From JBBIGV01 sp037447335 (lineage in GTDB: Bacteria > Bacteroidota > Ignavibacteria > Ignavibacteriales > Ignavibacteriaceae): 52,192 bases of DNA. The stretch covers positions 1 to 52,192 of the forward strand of contig JBBIGV010000017.1 in assembly GCA_037447335.1 (NCBI GenBank), given 5' to 3'. Within the stretch, counting starts at the first letter, position 1. Every line of letters begins with the position of its first letter. The position numbers and the translations under genes are program-made. Of the stretch, positions 17,098 through 25,934 are shown piece by piece. Below the pieces are notes generated by a model. The model saw only the letters and a list, made by a program, of their open reading frames with translations. It made no database searches and was not told the origin of the DNA.

Positions 17098-18057
17098 TCA
17101 TTTCCATATTTTTATCTCAAACAGACCATCGGAGTTTGCCACACCCGAAGGCATACCTGAAGTATTAAAATCTATAACATGATTTCCGTTTTTATCCACA
17201 GCAATTAAACCGCCTGTGTTTGGTTCAAGCTGCTTGTGAAGAATCTCGCTGACGGCATAGTCTAAAGAATAATTTTTATATTCCATTAAGGCAGAAATAT
17301 TAAATGCGATCTGATGTTTTATAAAGAGCTCGCCAATGCCTGTTCCTGAAACTCCGCAGGTTTTATTGTTAGCATAATTGCCGGCACCGATTATGGGTGA
17401 ATCGCCGACTCTGCCTGGCATCTTACCCATCCTTCCACCGGTTGAAGTAGCAGCAGCAATATTACCATTCATATCAAGCGCAACAGCGCCAACGGTACCC
17501 TTTTTCATATTTTCAAATTGTTTCATTCTCCGCTCGTCTTTGAAATAATCCTGATCAACTAATTCAACTCCCAAAGTTTTCCCCAATTCATCTGCGGCTT
17601 CGCCGGCAAAGAAAATATGCTCTGTTTTGTCCATTACAAGCCTGGCAAGCGAAATGGGATTTTTAATCGTTTTCACACAGGCAACTGCACCTGAAGAAAG
17701 ATTACTGCCATCCATAATTGAAGCATCAAGCTCGAAAGTGCCGGCGGAAGTCAGTACTGCCCCTTTACCAGCATTATATTGCGGGTGATCTTCAAGGAAC
17801 ATCACAACTTTTTCAACAGCATCAATGGCTGAGCCTCCTGCTTCGAGAATACTTTTGCCGATGCTTAATGCCTCTGTCATTGAGCTTATATACGCTTTTT
17901 TTACTGAATCCGGCAAATCTTTACCGATTGATCCGGCACCGCCATGAATAACCAAAGTATATTTACCATTTACCGGCTCAGGTTTTGGTTTAAGATCAAC
18001 AAAAAATGTAACAGCAATTATCAAAACAGTAACTATTACAAAAAACAGGCTTTTCAT
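17098..18057 (-). CDS. Isoaspartyl peptidase / L-asparaginase (Ntn hydrolase)
   Basis: The 319-residue precursor of the plant-type asparaginase family removes isoaspartyl residues from peptides and hydrolyses asparagine. The autocleavage site and nucleophile are at KKG-T188-VGAVALD, and the substrate loop TSTGGRMGKMPGRVGDSPIIGAG and GTGIGE motif follow. Residues 34-40 give the conserved TLVIHGGAG start. An N-terminal hydrophobic stretch (4-20) suggests export or membrane anchoring, so the enzyme probably acts in the periplasm. It heads a minus-strand pair with the DinB-like gene and is divergent from the DUF2459 gene. Confidence 0.94.
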   Translation of the reverse strand: MKSLFFVIVTVLIIAVTFFVDLKPKPEPVNGKYTLVIHGGAGSIGKDLPDSVKKAYISSMTEALSIGKSILEAGGSAIDAVEKVVMFLEDHPQYNAGKGAVLTSAGTFELDASIMDGSNLSSGAVACVKTIKNPISLARLVMDKTEHIFFAGEAADELGKTLGVELVDQDYFKDERRMKQFENMKKGTVGAVALDMNGNIAAATSTGGRMGKMPGRVGDSPIIGAGNYANNKTCGVSGTGIGELFIKHQIAFNISALMEYKNYSLDYAVSEILHKQLEPNTGGLIAVDKNGNHVIDFNTSGMPSGVANSDGLFEIKIWK

Positions 18058-18153
18058 TTTTTTCTCCTTTTGGGGTAAAACTTAAATAAATCACTTACTT
18101 ATATTAAAAAAATTTCTTTTATTTATCGAAGGAAATTTGATGATTGTGGTTAC

Positions 18154-18795
18154 ATGAGCTTTATCGTACCTGTAATATTTTTTTATCTCTATACATCACC
18201 GCTGCCGGTAGTAAGCGGAGAGCTTCTTGCAGCAGATGATCCTTATACAATTTATATTGTAAAGCAGCGCTGGCATACCGGGATTGTCTTCAAAGTAGCT
18301 GATGTTGATACGAACATCTGGCAGGAAATTACCGATTTTTCAGAAATGAAATACGTTGATGTCGGTTGGGGAGATGAAGAATTTTATCAGCATCCGGGTG
18401 TTGACTATGAACTTGCCTTTAAAGCGCTCTTTCACAGAACAAGCAGCACTCTGAGGGTAGAAGGATTTACTTTTTCAATAGAAGATTATGTAAATATGTG
18501 TGATGTTGCTATACGATTAAACTTAACCCGCAATCAATTTAATATTCTCACAAAATTTATAAGCGACACTTATTACAAAGATGAGTTTGGTCGTACGAAA
18601 ACATTAAGCAGCAGATACCTCGGCAATGTTAAGTTTTATGCTGCTAACGGAACATATCATTTGTTTAATACCTGCAATACGTGGGTAGCCCGCGGACTTG
18701 AAAAAGCCGGTTTCGAAATAAAAGATACCATCATTCTGGTTGAGCAGTTAATGAACATAGTACAGCACTTCGGAACGGTAGTTAAAGCTCAATAA
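18154..18795 (+). CDS. DUF2459 / TIGR02117 family protein
   Basis: The 213-residue protein starts with one hydrophobic segment (SFIVPVIFFYLYTSPLPVV) that is a signal or anchor. The remainder matches the DUF2459 pattern: IYIVKQRWHTGIVF, YVDVGWGDEEFYQ and FNTCNTWVARGLEKAGF. The conserved Trp-His, Gly-Trp-Gly-Asp and Asn-Thr-Cys-Asn residues resemble a papain/NlpC-like cysteine-hydrolase layout, but no activity is established that I know of. Convergent with the SMR gene, two bases apart. Confidence 0.85.
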   Translation: MSFIVPVIFFYLYTSPLPVVSGELLAADDPYTIYIVKQRWHTGIVFKVADVDTNIWQEITDFSEMKYVDVGWGDEEFYQHPGVDYELAFKALFHRTSSTLRVEGFTFSIEDYVNMCDVAIRLNLTRNQFNILTKFISDTYYKDEFGRTKTLSSRYLGNVKFYAANGTYHLFNTCNTWVARGLEKAGFEIKDTIILVEQLMNIVQHFGTVVKAQ

Positions 18796-18797
18796 GA

Positions 18798-19124
18798 TTA
18801 TGAAGTATTGCCTGAGTAAATTTTTAATCCGGCTATTCCGGCTATTATCAGAAAAATAAAAAACAATCTCACAAACTCTTTAGATTCATTAAAGAGAATA
18901 ATTCCCAGCACTGCGGCACCAACACCGCAAATACCCGTCCATACGGCGTAAGCAGTTCCAACAGGCAGTGATTTTACAGCCATTGCAAGCAATCCCATGC
19001 TAATTATTATGCTTATAACCGTAAAAACTGAAGGCACAAGTTTTGTGAATCCATCCGAGTATTTTAACCCGATTACCCATGCAATTTCAAATAAGCCTGC
19101 TATGAATAAAAGCAGCCATGCCAT
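18798..19124 (-). CDS. SMR-family exporter, Gdx/SugE type
   Basis: The 108-residue protein has four transmembrane helices and the essential Glu13 (AGLFEIAWVIGLKYS). GLKYSDGFTKLVPS and GTAYAVWTGICGVGAAVLG are typical of the Gdx (guanidinium exporter, formerly SugE) branch rather than EmrE. It likely works as a dual-topology homodimer in the inner membrane, exchanging guanidinium or small quaternary cations for protons. An 18-bp perfect palindrome lies about 40 bases upstream of the start and is a candidate operator. I could not recognise a guanidine riboswitch. Confidence 0.92.
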   Translation of the reverse strand: MAWLLLFIAGLFEIAWVIGLKYSDGFTKLVPSVFTVISIIISMGLLAMAVKSLPVGTAYAVWTGICGVGAAVLGIILFNESKEFVRLFFIFLIIAGIAGLKIYSGNTS

Positions 19125-19165
19125 TGTCTATTCCTTAATGATTATAAATAATTTGAATTTATACT

Positions 19166-19183
19166 TCAACTTATAAGTTGAAC
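19166..19183. promoter_or_regulatory. 18-bp perfect palindrome upstream of the SMR exporter
   Basis: TTCAACTTATAAGTTGAA is a perfect 9+9 palindrome lying 42 bases before the SMR start codon (minus strand). Its size, symmetry and position fit a dimeric repressor operator of the TetR or MarR kind. No regulator gene is adjacent, so this is inference. Confidence 0.5.
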
Positions 19184-19236
19184 TCCTGTTATCCGACACC
19201 GTACAATAAGGGCATTAATAATTTCATCTTTCGCGG

Positions 19237-19824
19237 TCAGTGACCATGCCGGTTAATTATTTCTTTTAGCTTTTCTTTATCTGAACTGTACGTAAATGCA
19301 TTAAACAAGAGATGTGCATTGTGTTTATCTGCAATTTTCGGATAAGTAAGTTCTACGGCTTTGAGTTTACCGGAAGAATAGTTGAACAACTCAACAAGCT
19401 TAATTACCTGGTTCACAGTAAAAAAGCTGCTGCGGGCGGCTATTTCAACTACGTTCAATTTGTTCTCTTCAAACGATTCAGATTTTATCGCATTTGTTAA
19501 GCTGCTGAATTCCTCATCCGAGATCGGGAAGATTTCTATGACCGGGGGATCATAAATTGGTTCCACCGCATCACGAACCGGGATTATGGAGAGTAAAAAA
19601 TAAATATCATCAAGAATTTCAATTGACCTTCTGTAATCAAGGCGGTTAAGCTTTGTGAGGTGCTGCTTATCAAGCCTTTCGAGCTTTTCAACAATTTGGT
19701 TAATTATTATATCTGTAGTTTCTTTTTTCCTCCTTTCTTCAACAGCTTTATCCTGAATTTGTGAATAGGTAGGATTGCTGAGTAGAAAACAGGCTGTTAC
19801 AATAGTAAGTATGCGCTTATTCAT
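19237..19824 (-). CDS. Exported protein with DUF4476-like C-terminal domain
   Basis: The 195-residue protein has a clear signal peptide (MNKRILTIVTACFLLSNPTYSQ). A charged helical region (25-75) follows. The last about 95 residues (EEFSSLTNAIKSESFEENKLNVVEIAA...FTVNQVIKLVELFNYSSGKLKAVELTYPKIAD...LLFNAFTYSSDKEKLKEII) show the helical pattern of DUF4476: a small-residue segment, a Q-V-x-x-L-x-x-F core and a D-x-H-N-A turn. The role of this domain is unknown. It stands alone on the minus strand. Confidence 0.75.
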   Translation of the reverse strand: MNKRILTIVTACFLLSNPTYSQIQDKAVEERRKKETTDIIINQIVEKLERLDKQHLTKLNRLDYRRSIEILDDIYFLLSIIPVRDAVEPIYDPPVIEIFPISDEEFSSLTNAIKSESFEENKLNVVEIAARSSFFTVNQVIKLVELFNYSSGKLKAVELTYPKIADKHNAHLLFNAFTYSSDKEKLKEIINRHGH

Positions 19825-19968
19825 TTTTTCTCCATTTAGAATTTTTTAACAATTATTATAAAACCGGCGTCAGTTAAAAAACCTGAAAAGCAAACGGATA
19901 CTGAATAGTGTTTTTTAACCCGGATTTGAATTTACAAACCAATACTCAGCGCCTTATTTTGTTTAACG

Positions 19969-22110
19969 CTACTCTGATAATTTTCCGTTCAATAACTCAT
20001 CACTAACTCTTTTTGCTTTATAGAGATTGCTGATAGCTTCAATCATTCCTTCAGAATGGACATTGATTGTTCTGTTTGCTTCTGTTGTATATATGAAATT
20101 GTTCGGTAAGCTTTCAATGTTTCCATCGAATGCAAGCCCGACTATTTCAGCATTTTTATTTATTACTGCGCTGCCGGAGTTCCCTCCGATTATATCATTA
20201 GTTGAAATAAAATTCAACGGCTTATGAAGCTGTAATTCTTCAGGAAGGTTCTCCCATATTTCAGGAAGATTAAAAGGAAACTGTTTATTGAATGAGTAAT
20301 ATCTATCCAGAACACCATAAAATGTAGTAACCACAGGTGCACGTGTTCCGTTATAGTCATATCCTTTAACGATACCGTCAGCAAGTCTTAGTGTGAAAGT
20401 TGCATCAGGAGGTATTGAATCTCCGTATATTGCAAAAAGAGCTTCACCAAGCAGTTTATTGTTCACAGCTTCAGCATCCTGAAGCGATTTCATTTGCTGC
20501 CTTAAAGCTGCTAGTTCTTCTTGTGTGTTCATGATAAAGTAAATGAACGGATCATCGGATTTTAAAATATTATCCGGAGTTTGTTTGAACAATTCAATTA
20601 TTTCATCGGCAGATAATATTTTTGATTTGCTTAGAAGATAATCCACCGCATCAGGTCCTGCTTTCCCGTTGAACATTTTTTTAATCAGTTCACTGCCGGG
20701 ATCAAGATTTCTTAAAAGCACACCAGTGTGAATTGCAAGCAGTTGCCTGTGGTATTCTTCATCAAACTCAAGCGGGAACAATGACTCAATAGTGTATTTA
20801 AGCTCATCGCCTTTATATAGCTCCATTCGCTCATCTTCAGGCAGCTTTAGTTGTTCGGCAATTTTCACTATATCTCTCGCAATGAAGTAATAAATGGGTG
20901 TGTAGAGCTGACTTAAATTGTAAGCGAAAATTTTTCTTGCTATACCTGCAGCTTCACTTCGTGTTCTTTGGATATCATTCCATATGTGCCCGTATTCGGA
21001 TTTCAGATCCGGATTATTATTAACTGCAGACCTGAATTGATTTTCAAAATCTTTTTTACGTGCTAAAAGGTAAGGATCGAGCAATCCTTTATAGGTTCCT
21101 TCATAAACCTTTAAACCGTTGCCGATTGAATACAATCTTGCAATTAAATTATAATCTTCTGCATTTGAATCCATTACCTGATGGTAAAGAATATCATACA
21201 ACTCTTTAAAGACCGGAACAAGCATCGGGTACTGAACATCCCGAAGGAATTCAATCTGTGCCATCGTATTAAGACGGTTTGTACTGCCGGGGTTGCCAAC
21301 AACAAATACCACATCATCTTCAACTACACCCTTCCGGCTCCATTTAAAGTAGTATTGTGTTTTTAATGGCTTGCCTTCATCATCATACACTCTGAAGAAG
21401 GTACAATCCAGCCCATAACGGGGATAGGTGAAGTTATCATAATCACCGCCTAATTTTGCAGTTCGAAGGTCCGGGGCAAAAACCAGTCTAACATCATCGT
21501 ACCTTTTGTAGCCATAAAGAGAATACTTACCTCCGTGATAAAGCGATGTTACTTTAAATCTTAATCCTTCATACTGTTCTGAAAACCTTTTTTCAATCTC
21601 TGCAATTTTTTCATCACGCAGCTTAATGATTTCCTGATCCGTTTTACCAGCCGATGCGGCAGATTTTACTTCATCAGTAACATCTTCAATAATTAAAAGC
21701 TGCTCGACAAAAATACCGGGCATCCGGCGTTCTTCATCAAGTGATGCAGCAAAAAATCCATCACGCAATAAATCCTCTCCTTCTTCAGCAACAGACTGGA
21801 GATTTCCCCGTGCGCAGTGATGATTTGTCATTACAAGTCCGTCTTCACTTACAAATGAAGCCGAGCACCATTGCGCAAATTTAAGGGCAGACTTTTGTAC
21901 TTTTTCAAGCCATTCATTAGTTGGAATAAAATTATACTCTTCCTGAAAATATTGTAAGGGCGGATTTTCGAACATCCACATTTTACCCATATCAAACCGC
22001 TGGGCTTTAACTGTATCGAGGTCTATTCCGTAATGAACTGATTGAGGAATGCAGGCTGAGGTAAGAGATAAGGAAAGAATTATTAATAGACTGAGTTTCT
22101 TAAATAACAT
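19969..22110 (-). CDS. S46-family dipeptidyl peptidase, DPP7-like
   Basis: The 713-residue exported serine exopeptidase releases dipeptides from oligopeptide N-termini, feeding amino-acid use in the periplasm. Signal peptide: residues 1-22. The chymotrypsin-like halves are visible: SEDGLVMTNHHCARGNLQ with the catalytic His (97/98), GGDYDNFTYPRYGLD with the likely Asp, and GGNSGSAVI with nucleophile Ser645. The specificity position is Gly663 in LAFDGNIES, 18 residues after the Ser. In S46 enzymes Arg here gives acidic preference (DPP11) and Gly gives hydrophobic preference (DPP7), so DPP7-type specificity is predicted. Length is typical. Monocistronic by spacing. Confidence 0.94.
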   Translation of the reverse strand: MLFKKLSLLIILSLSLTSACIPQSVHYGIDLDTVKAQRFDMGKMWMFENPPLQYFQEEYNFIPTNEWLEKVQKSALKFAQWCSASFVSEDGLVMTNHHCARGNLQSVAEEGEDLLRDGFFAASLDEERRMPGIFVEQLLIIEDVTDEVKSAASAGKTDQEIIKLRDEKIAEIEKRFSEQYEGLRFKVTSLYHGGKYSLYGYKRYDDVRLVFAPDLRTAKLGGDYDNFTYPRYGLDCTFFRVYDDEGKPLKTQYYFKWSRKGVVEDDVVFVVGNPGSTNRLNTMAQIEFLRDVQYPMLVPVFKELYDILYHQVMDSNAEDYNLIARLYSIGNGLKVYEGTYKGLLDPYLLARKKDFENQFRSAVNNNPDLKSEYGHIWNDIQRTRSEAAGIARKIFAYNLSQLYTPIYYFIARDIVKIAEQLKLPEDERMELYKGDELKYTIESLFPLEFDEEYHRQLLAIHTGVLLRNLDPGSELIKKMFNGKAGPDAVDYLLSKSKILSADEIIELFKQTPDNILKSDDPFIYFIMNTQEELAALRQQMKSLQDAEAVNNKLLGEALFAIYGDSIPPDATFTLRLADGIVKGYDYNGTRAPVVTTFYGVLDRYYSFNKQFPFNLPEIWENLPEELQLHKPLNFISTNDIIGGNSGSAVINKNAEIVGLAFDGNIESLPNNFIYTTEANRTINVHSEGMIEAISNLYKAKRVSDELLNGKLSE

Positions 22111-22287
22111 TTACAACTCCGGTTTTATTAGACTGTGTAACGAAAGTTAAAAAGCAGGACTTTATTATCCAATCGAAATGATAATATCAAATCCGGAAAT
22201 GCAAATAAAGTTGAATTACTTTAAAGAGAATCTCAATCGTGCGTTAAAAGCCTGATATTAAATAAGCGGAATTTAGTTTTTCAACAG

Positions 22288-25095
22288 TTAATATTTTCCG
22301 GGTAAACTTTTAAGATAACGCCCCGTCCAGGAATTTTCAATTACCGCAATTTCTTCGGGTGTGCCGACAGCAACAACTTCACCGCCTTTTTCGCCTGCTT
22401 CCGGTCCGAGGTCGATAATATGATCTGCACATTTAATCACTTCGAGATTATGTTCAATAATAACAACGGAGTTTCCCCTTTCGATCAGAAGATTAAAGCA
22501 GTTAAGAAGTTTTGATATATCGTAAAAGTGAAGTCCGGTTGTAGGCTCATCAAAAATAAATAAAGTATGTTTTTTGTCACTCTGATTTGTCAGATGTGCA
22601 GCAAGTTTTATTCTTTGAGCTTCACCGCCCGACAAAGTATTAGAAGGCTGCCCAAGTTTTACATAACCCAGACCAACATCGGCTAATAGCTGGAGGTAGC
22701 GGACAATTTTTTCAGTTAACTTTTGTGAAGCTGAACCGGTTGAGAAAAACTCAATAGCTTCTTCTACCGTCATATTCAGCACATCAACAAGATTTTTTCC
22801 GCGGTAAGTTATTTCTCTGATTTCTTTTTTAAAACGGGTTCCTTCGCAATCTTCACATTCAAGGTAAATATCGGCAAGGAACTGCATCTCTACCTTAATG
22901 AAGCCATCACCTTCGCAAGTTTCACACCTTCCGCCGGGCACGTTGAAAGAAAAGTATCCCGGCTTATAACCTTTTGCTCTTGCCTGATGTGTTGAAGCAA
23001 ATAATTCTCTTATCAGTTCAAATGCTTTTATATAACTTATCGGATTAGAACGGGGTGATTTACCGATTGGCGATTGATCAACTATTATTATATCATCGAT
23101 GTATTCCGCCCCTCTGATTTCATCATACCTGCCAACATGCGAAGGAGCAAAACCATGATATTTGGCAACCCCTGCATAAAATACATCGTGAACAAGCGTG
23201 CTTTTTCCGGAACCGCTAACTCCGGTTATCACCACAAATTTATTTAGTGGGATTTTAACATCAATATTTTTCAGATTATTTTCCGCTGCACCGATAATTT
23301 CAATTTCTTTGGTTCGTTTAGAATTTCTTTTTGATGGAACAGGAATAGATAATTTGCCGCAAAGGTATTTACCTGTAAGTGATTCGTCGCTTCTTTTTAT
23401 ATCATCATAACTTCCGTAAGCAATTATCTCCCCGCCTTCACTGCCCGCTTTAGGTCCCATATCAAAAATGACATCTGCGGCTGCCATCATTTCCGGGTCG
23501 TGCTCAACCACAATAACGGTATTTCCTATATCACGCAGGTTTTTAAGAATATTTATCAGCCTGCTGTTGTCTCTCGGATGAAGCCCAATGCTTGGTTCAT
23601 CCAGAATATATAAAGTTCCAACCAGGGAGGAGCCGAGTGATGTTGCAAGGTTAATGCGCTGTGTTTCACCTCCGGATAGGGTGCTGCTTAACCGGTCGAG
23701 TGTGAGATATCCGATGCCGACATTGTTCAGGAAAGTAAGCCGCTTAATAATTTCTTTAAGAACCCGCTCGCCGATTTTATAATCAAATTCTGATAGTTGA
23801 AGTTCATTAAAAATTCTTAGCGAATGTTCTATGGGCATTCTGACAATGTCGTCAATTGAATTGTTATCAATCTTAACCTGCAATGCTTCCCTTCTGAGCC
23901 GTGAGCCTTTACATGCAGAACAGGTTGTATAACCGCGGTATCGGCTCAGCAGTACACGAATGTGCACTTTGTAGGTTTTGGTTTCCATCTTTTCGAAGAA
24001 TTTTTCAATTCCGATATAGGATCCGAATCCTTTTACTACTAAAGATTTTTGTTCTTCGGTAAGATTTTTATAGGGTATTGTGAGCGGGATACCATATTGC
24101 CGGGCATTCTGAATAAGGTCCCGTAAATAGGAACTGTATTTAACTGATCTGAAAACTGCGATTGCGCCATCAGCGATCGAAAGGTTTGGATTCGGCACAA
24201 CAAGATTCATATCAATACCGATTACCTTACTGAATCCCTGGCAAACCGGACAAGCACCAAAAGGATTATTGAATGAGAAAAACCTCGGTTCGGGTTCTTC
24301 ATATTTTATTCCGCAGCATTCATAAAATTTATTGAACTCTTTTTCTTCACCGGTATCTGCATTAATAAGAATAAGCCTGTCTTCACCCTCTCTGAAAGTT
24401 ACTTCAATTGAATCGGAAAGCTTATCTCTTAGGCTTTCTTTATTTAATTTGAACCTCTCCACAACCACACGAATATCGTTTTTGCTTTCCGGATAAACTA
24501 ATTTTTCATTAAGGTCGTGCATTTCTCCATTAAAGTATATCCTGAAAAACCCTCTCTTAACAAGATGCTCTGCTTCCTGTTTAACATTTTTACCCTCGTG
24601 TGCATGAACGGGAAAAGTAAGATAGAATTTTGCTCCTTCTTTTTGCTCTTCAAGCCATTTAGTAACTGTTGCGGTGCTTGCCTTCTTAACTTCATTTCCG
24701 CACTGAAAGCAAATTGTTTTTCCGATTCTTGAAAACAGCAAACGGAGGTAATCATAAACTTCGGTAGTAGTTCCAACTGTTGAACGTGTATTGCGTGCGC
24801 CGGTTTTTTGTTCTATTGCTACAGCCGGACATATCCCCTGAATCAGATCAACGTCCGGTTTGTTCATTCGTTCAAGAAATTGACGCGCATAGGCGGAAAG
24901 ACTTTCAACATATCTTCTCTGCCCTTCAGCGTAAATGGTATCGAATACAAGAGACGATTTGCCGCTTCCGCTTACGCCCGTAAAAACAATCAGTTTATTG
25001 CGCGGCAGTTCGAGGTTCAGGTTTTTAAGGTTATGTTCGCGCGCTCCTTTAATTATGATTTTCTTTACATTATTTACAGCGGTTAGTTCTTTCAT
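22288..25095 (-). CDS. uvrA: Excinuclease ABC subunit A
   Basis: The 935-residue dimeric ATPase is the DNA-damage sensor of nucleotide excision repair, delivering UvrB to lesions. It has two ABC modules: the first Walker A is GVSGSGKSSLVFDTIYAEGQ, with a later LSGGETQRINLATSLGS signature, and the second is GVSGSGKSTLVHDVF with LSGGEAQRIKLAAHL. Zinc modules are seen at CFQCG, CPVCQG/CSACKG and CETCEGDG...CEDCEGTRF. Length and domain order are standard. The gene is preceded by 246 bases divergent from ribH. No damage-box operator was identified. Confidence 0.97.
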   Translation of the reverse strand: MKELTAVNNVKKIIIKGAREHNLKNLNLELPRNKLIVFTGVSGSGKSSLVFDTIYAEGQRRYVESLSAYARQFLERMNKPDVDLIQGICPAVAIEQKTGARNTRSTVGTTTEVYDYLRLLFSRIGKTICFQCGNEVKKASTATVTKWLEEQKEGAKFYLTFPVHAHEGKNVKQEAEHLVKRGFFRIYFNGEMHDLNEKLVYPESKNDIRVVVERFKLNKESLRDKLSDSIEVTFREGEDRLILINADTGEEKEFNKFYECCGIKYEEPEPRFFSFNNPFGACPVCQGFSKVIGIDMNLVVPNPNLSIADGAIAVFRSVKYSSYLRDLIQNARQYGIPLTIPYKNLTEEQKSLVVKGFGSYIGIEKFFEKMETKTYKVHIRVLLSRYRGYTTCSACKGSRLRREALQVKIDNNSIDDIVRMPIEHSLRIFNELQLSEFDYKIGERVLKEIIKRLTFLNNVGIGYLTLDRLSSTLSGGETQRINLATSLGSSLVGTLYILDEPSIGLHPRDNSRLINILKNLRDIGNTVIVVEHDPEMMAAADVIFDMGPKAGSEGGEIIAYGSYDDIKRSDESLTGKYLCGKLSIPVPSKRNSKRTKEIEIIGAAENNLKNIDVKIPLNKFVVITGVSGSGKSTLVHDVFYAGVAKYHGFAPSHVGRYDEIRGAEYIDDIIIVDQSPIGKSPRSNPISYIKAFELIRELFASTHQARAKGYKPGYFSFNVPGGRCETCEGDGFIKVEMQFLADIYLECEDCEGTRFKKEIREITYRGKNLVDVLNMTVEEAIEFFSTGSASQKLTEKIVRYLQLLADVGLGYVKLGQPSNTLSGGEAQRIKLAAHLTNQSDKKHTLFIFDEPTTGLHFYDISKLLNCFNLLIERGNSVVIIEHNLEVIKCADHIIDLGPEAGEKGGEVVAVGTPEEIAVIENSWTGRYLKSLPGKY

Positions 25096-25341
25096 TCTTA
25101 ATGATTTTCATTTCAGGTTTAACAGTTACAGAGCCAGCCGGTAAAGTTACGAAAATTTATTTGTATGACAGCCCAAAATTATTCCATGAACCGGCAAGTC
25201 AGTTTATCATCACATAATAGCGGCTTGCAGGGTTAATATAAAAATTTGTTAAATGTTCTGTTTCTTTAATAAGTCTTTCCTATTCCCTATCTTTCATATA
25301 TAAAAACAAAGAATTATGGGAATCCATCCCTTTGGGAAAAG

Positions 25342-25809
25342 ATGAAGATTACTGAAGGCACAGCCAATTCAACCGGTATAAAAATAGCAATTATTCTTAG
25401 CAGGTTTAACGATTTCGTTGGAAATCAATTGCTCGAAGGTGTTATTGATTGTTTGAAGGAACACAAAATTGCTGAAGAGAATATTGAAATAGTTAAAGTT
25501 CCCGGCGCTTTTGAAATCCCCGTTACTGCTGAAAGCTTAGCCAATCAAAAAAAATTTGATGCAATAATCACTTTGGGCGCTGTAATCAGAGGTGAAACCC
25601 CTCACTTTGAATATGTTGCCTCTGCAGCGAGTTCGGGCGTTCTGCAGGTTTCCATTAAGCATTGTATCCCTGTAATTTTTGGGGTGCTGACAACAGATAC
25701 AATTGAACAAGCCAAAGAAAGAGCAGACATCAAAACTCTTAACAAAGGTAAAGATTTCGCCCTGGCAGCCCTTGAAATGGCTGACCTGTTGAAAAAAATA
25801 AGCAAATAA
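25342..25809 (+). CDS. ribH: 6,7-dimethyl-8-ribityllumazine synthase
   Basis: The 155-residue enzyme condenses 5-amino-6-ribitylamino-uracil with dihydroxybutanone phosphate, the penultimate step of riboflavin synthesis. Family motifs: IAIILSRFND, KVPGAFEIP, TLGAVIRGETPHFEYV with the catalytic His88, and FGVLTTDTIEQAKERA. Length is typical of the icosahedral or pentameric enzyme. No other rib gene and no FMN riboswitch is evident nearby; it is separated from divergent uvrA by 246 bases. Confidence 0.96.
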   Translation: MKITEGTANSTGIKIAIILSRFNDFVGNQLLEGVIDCLKEHKIAEENIEIVKVPGAFEIPVTAESLANQKKFDAIITLGAVIRGETPHFEYVASAASSGVLQVSIKHCIPVIFGVLTTDTIEQAKERADIKTLNKGKDFALAALEMADLLKKISK

Positions 25810-25934
25810 ATTTTTAGACTTTTTGGTTATTAAAAAAACACTAAATTGAGTCAAAAATATTATAAACATTTTCCTGGGCGCGAATAAAATACTTATACAG
25901 CCTGTTTATTGAAAACTTAAAAGGAAGAAATAAA

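Noticed and set aside
19125..19236. Guanidine riboswitch upstream of the SMR gene
   Set aside because: Looked for ykkC-type or ACGR-loop hairpins; only the simple palindrome is seen.
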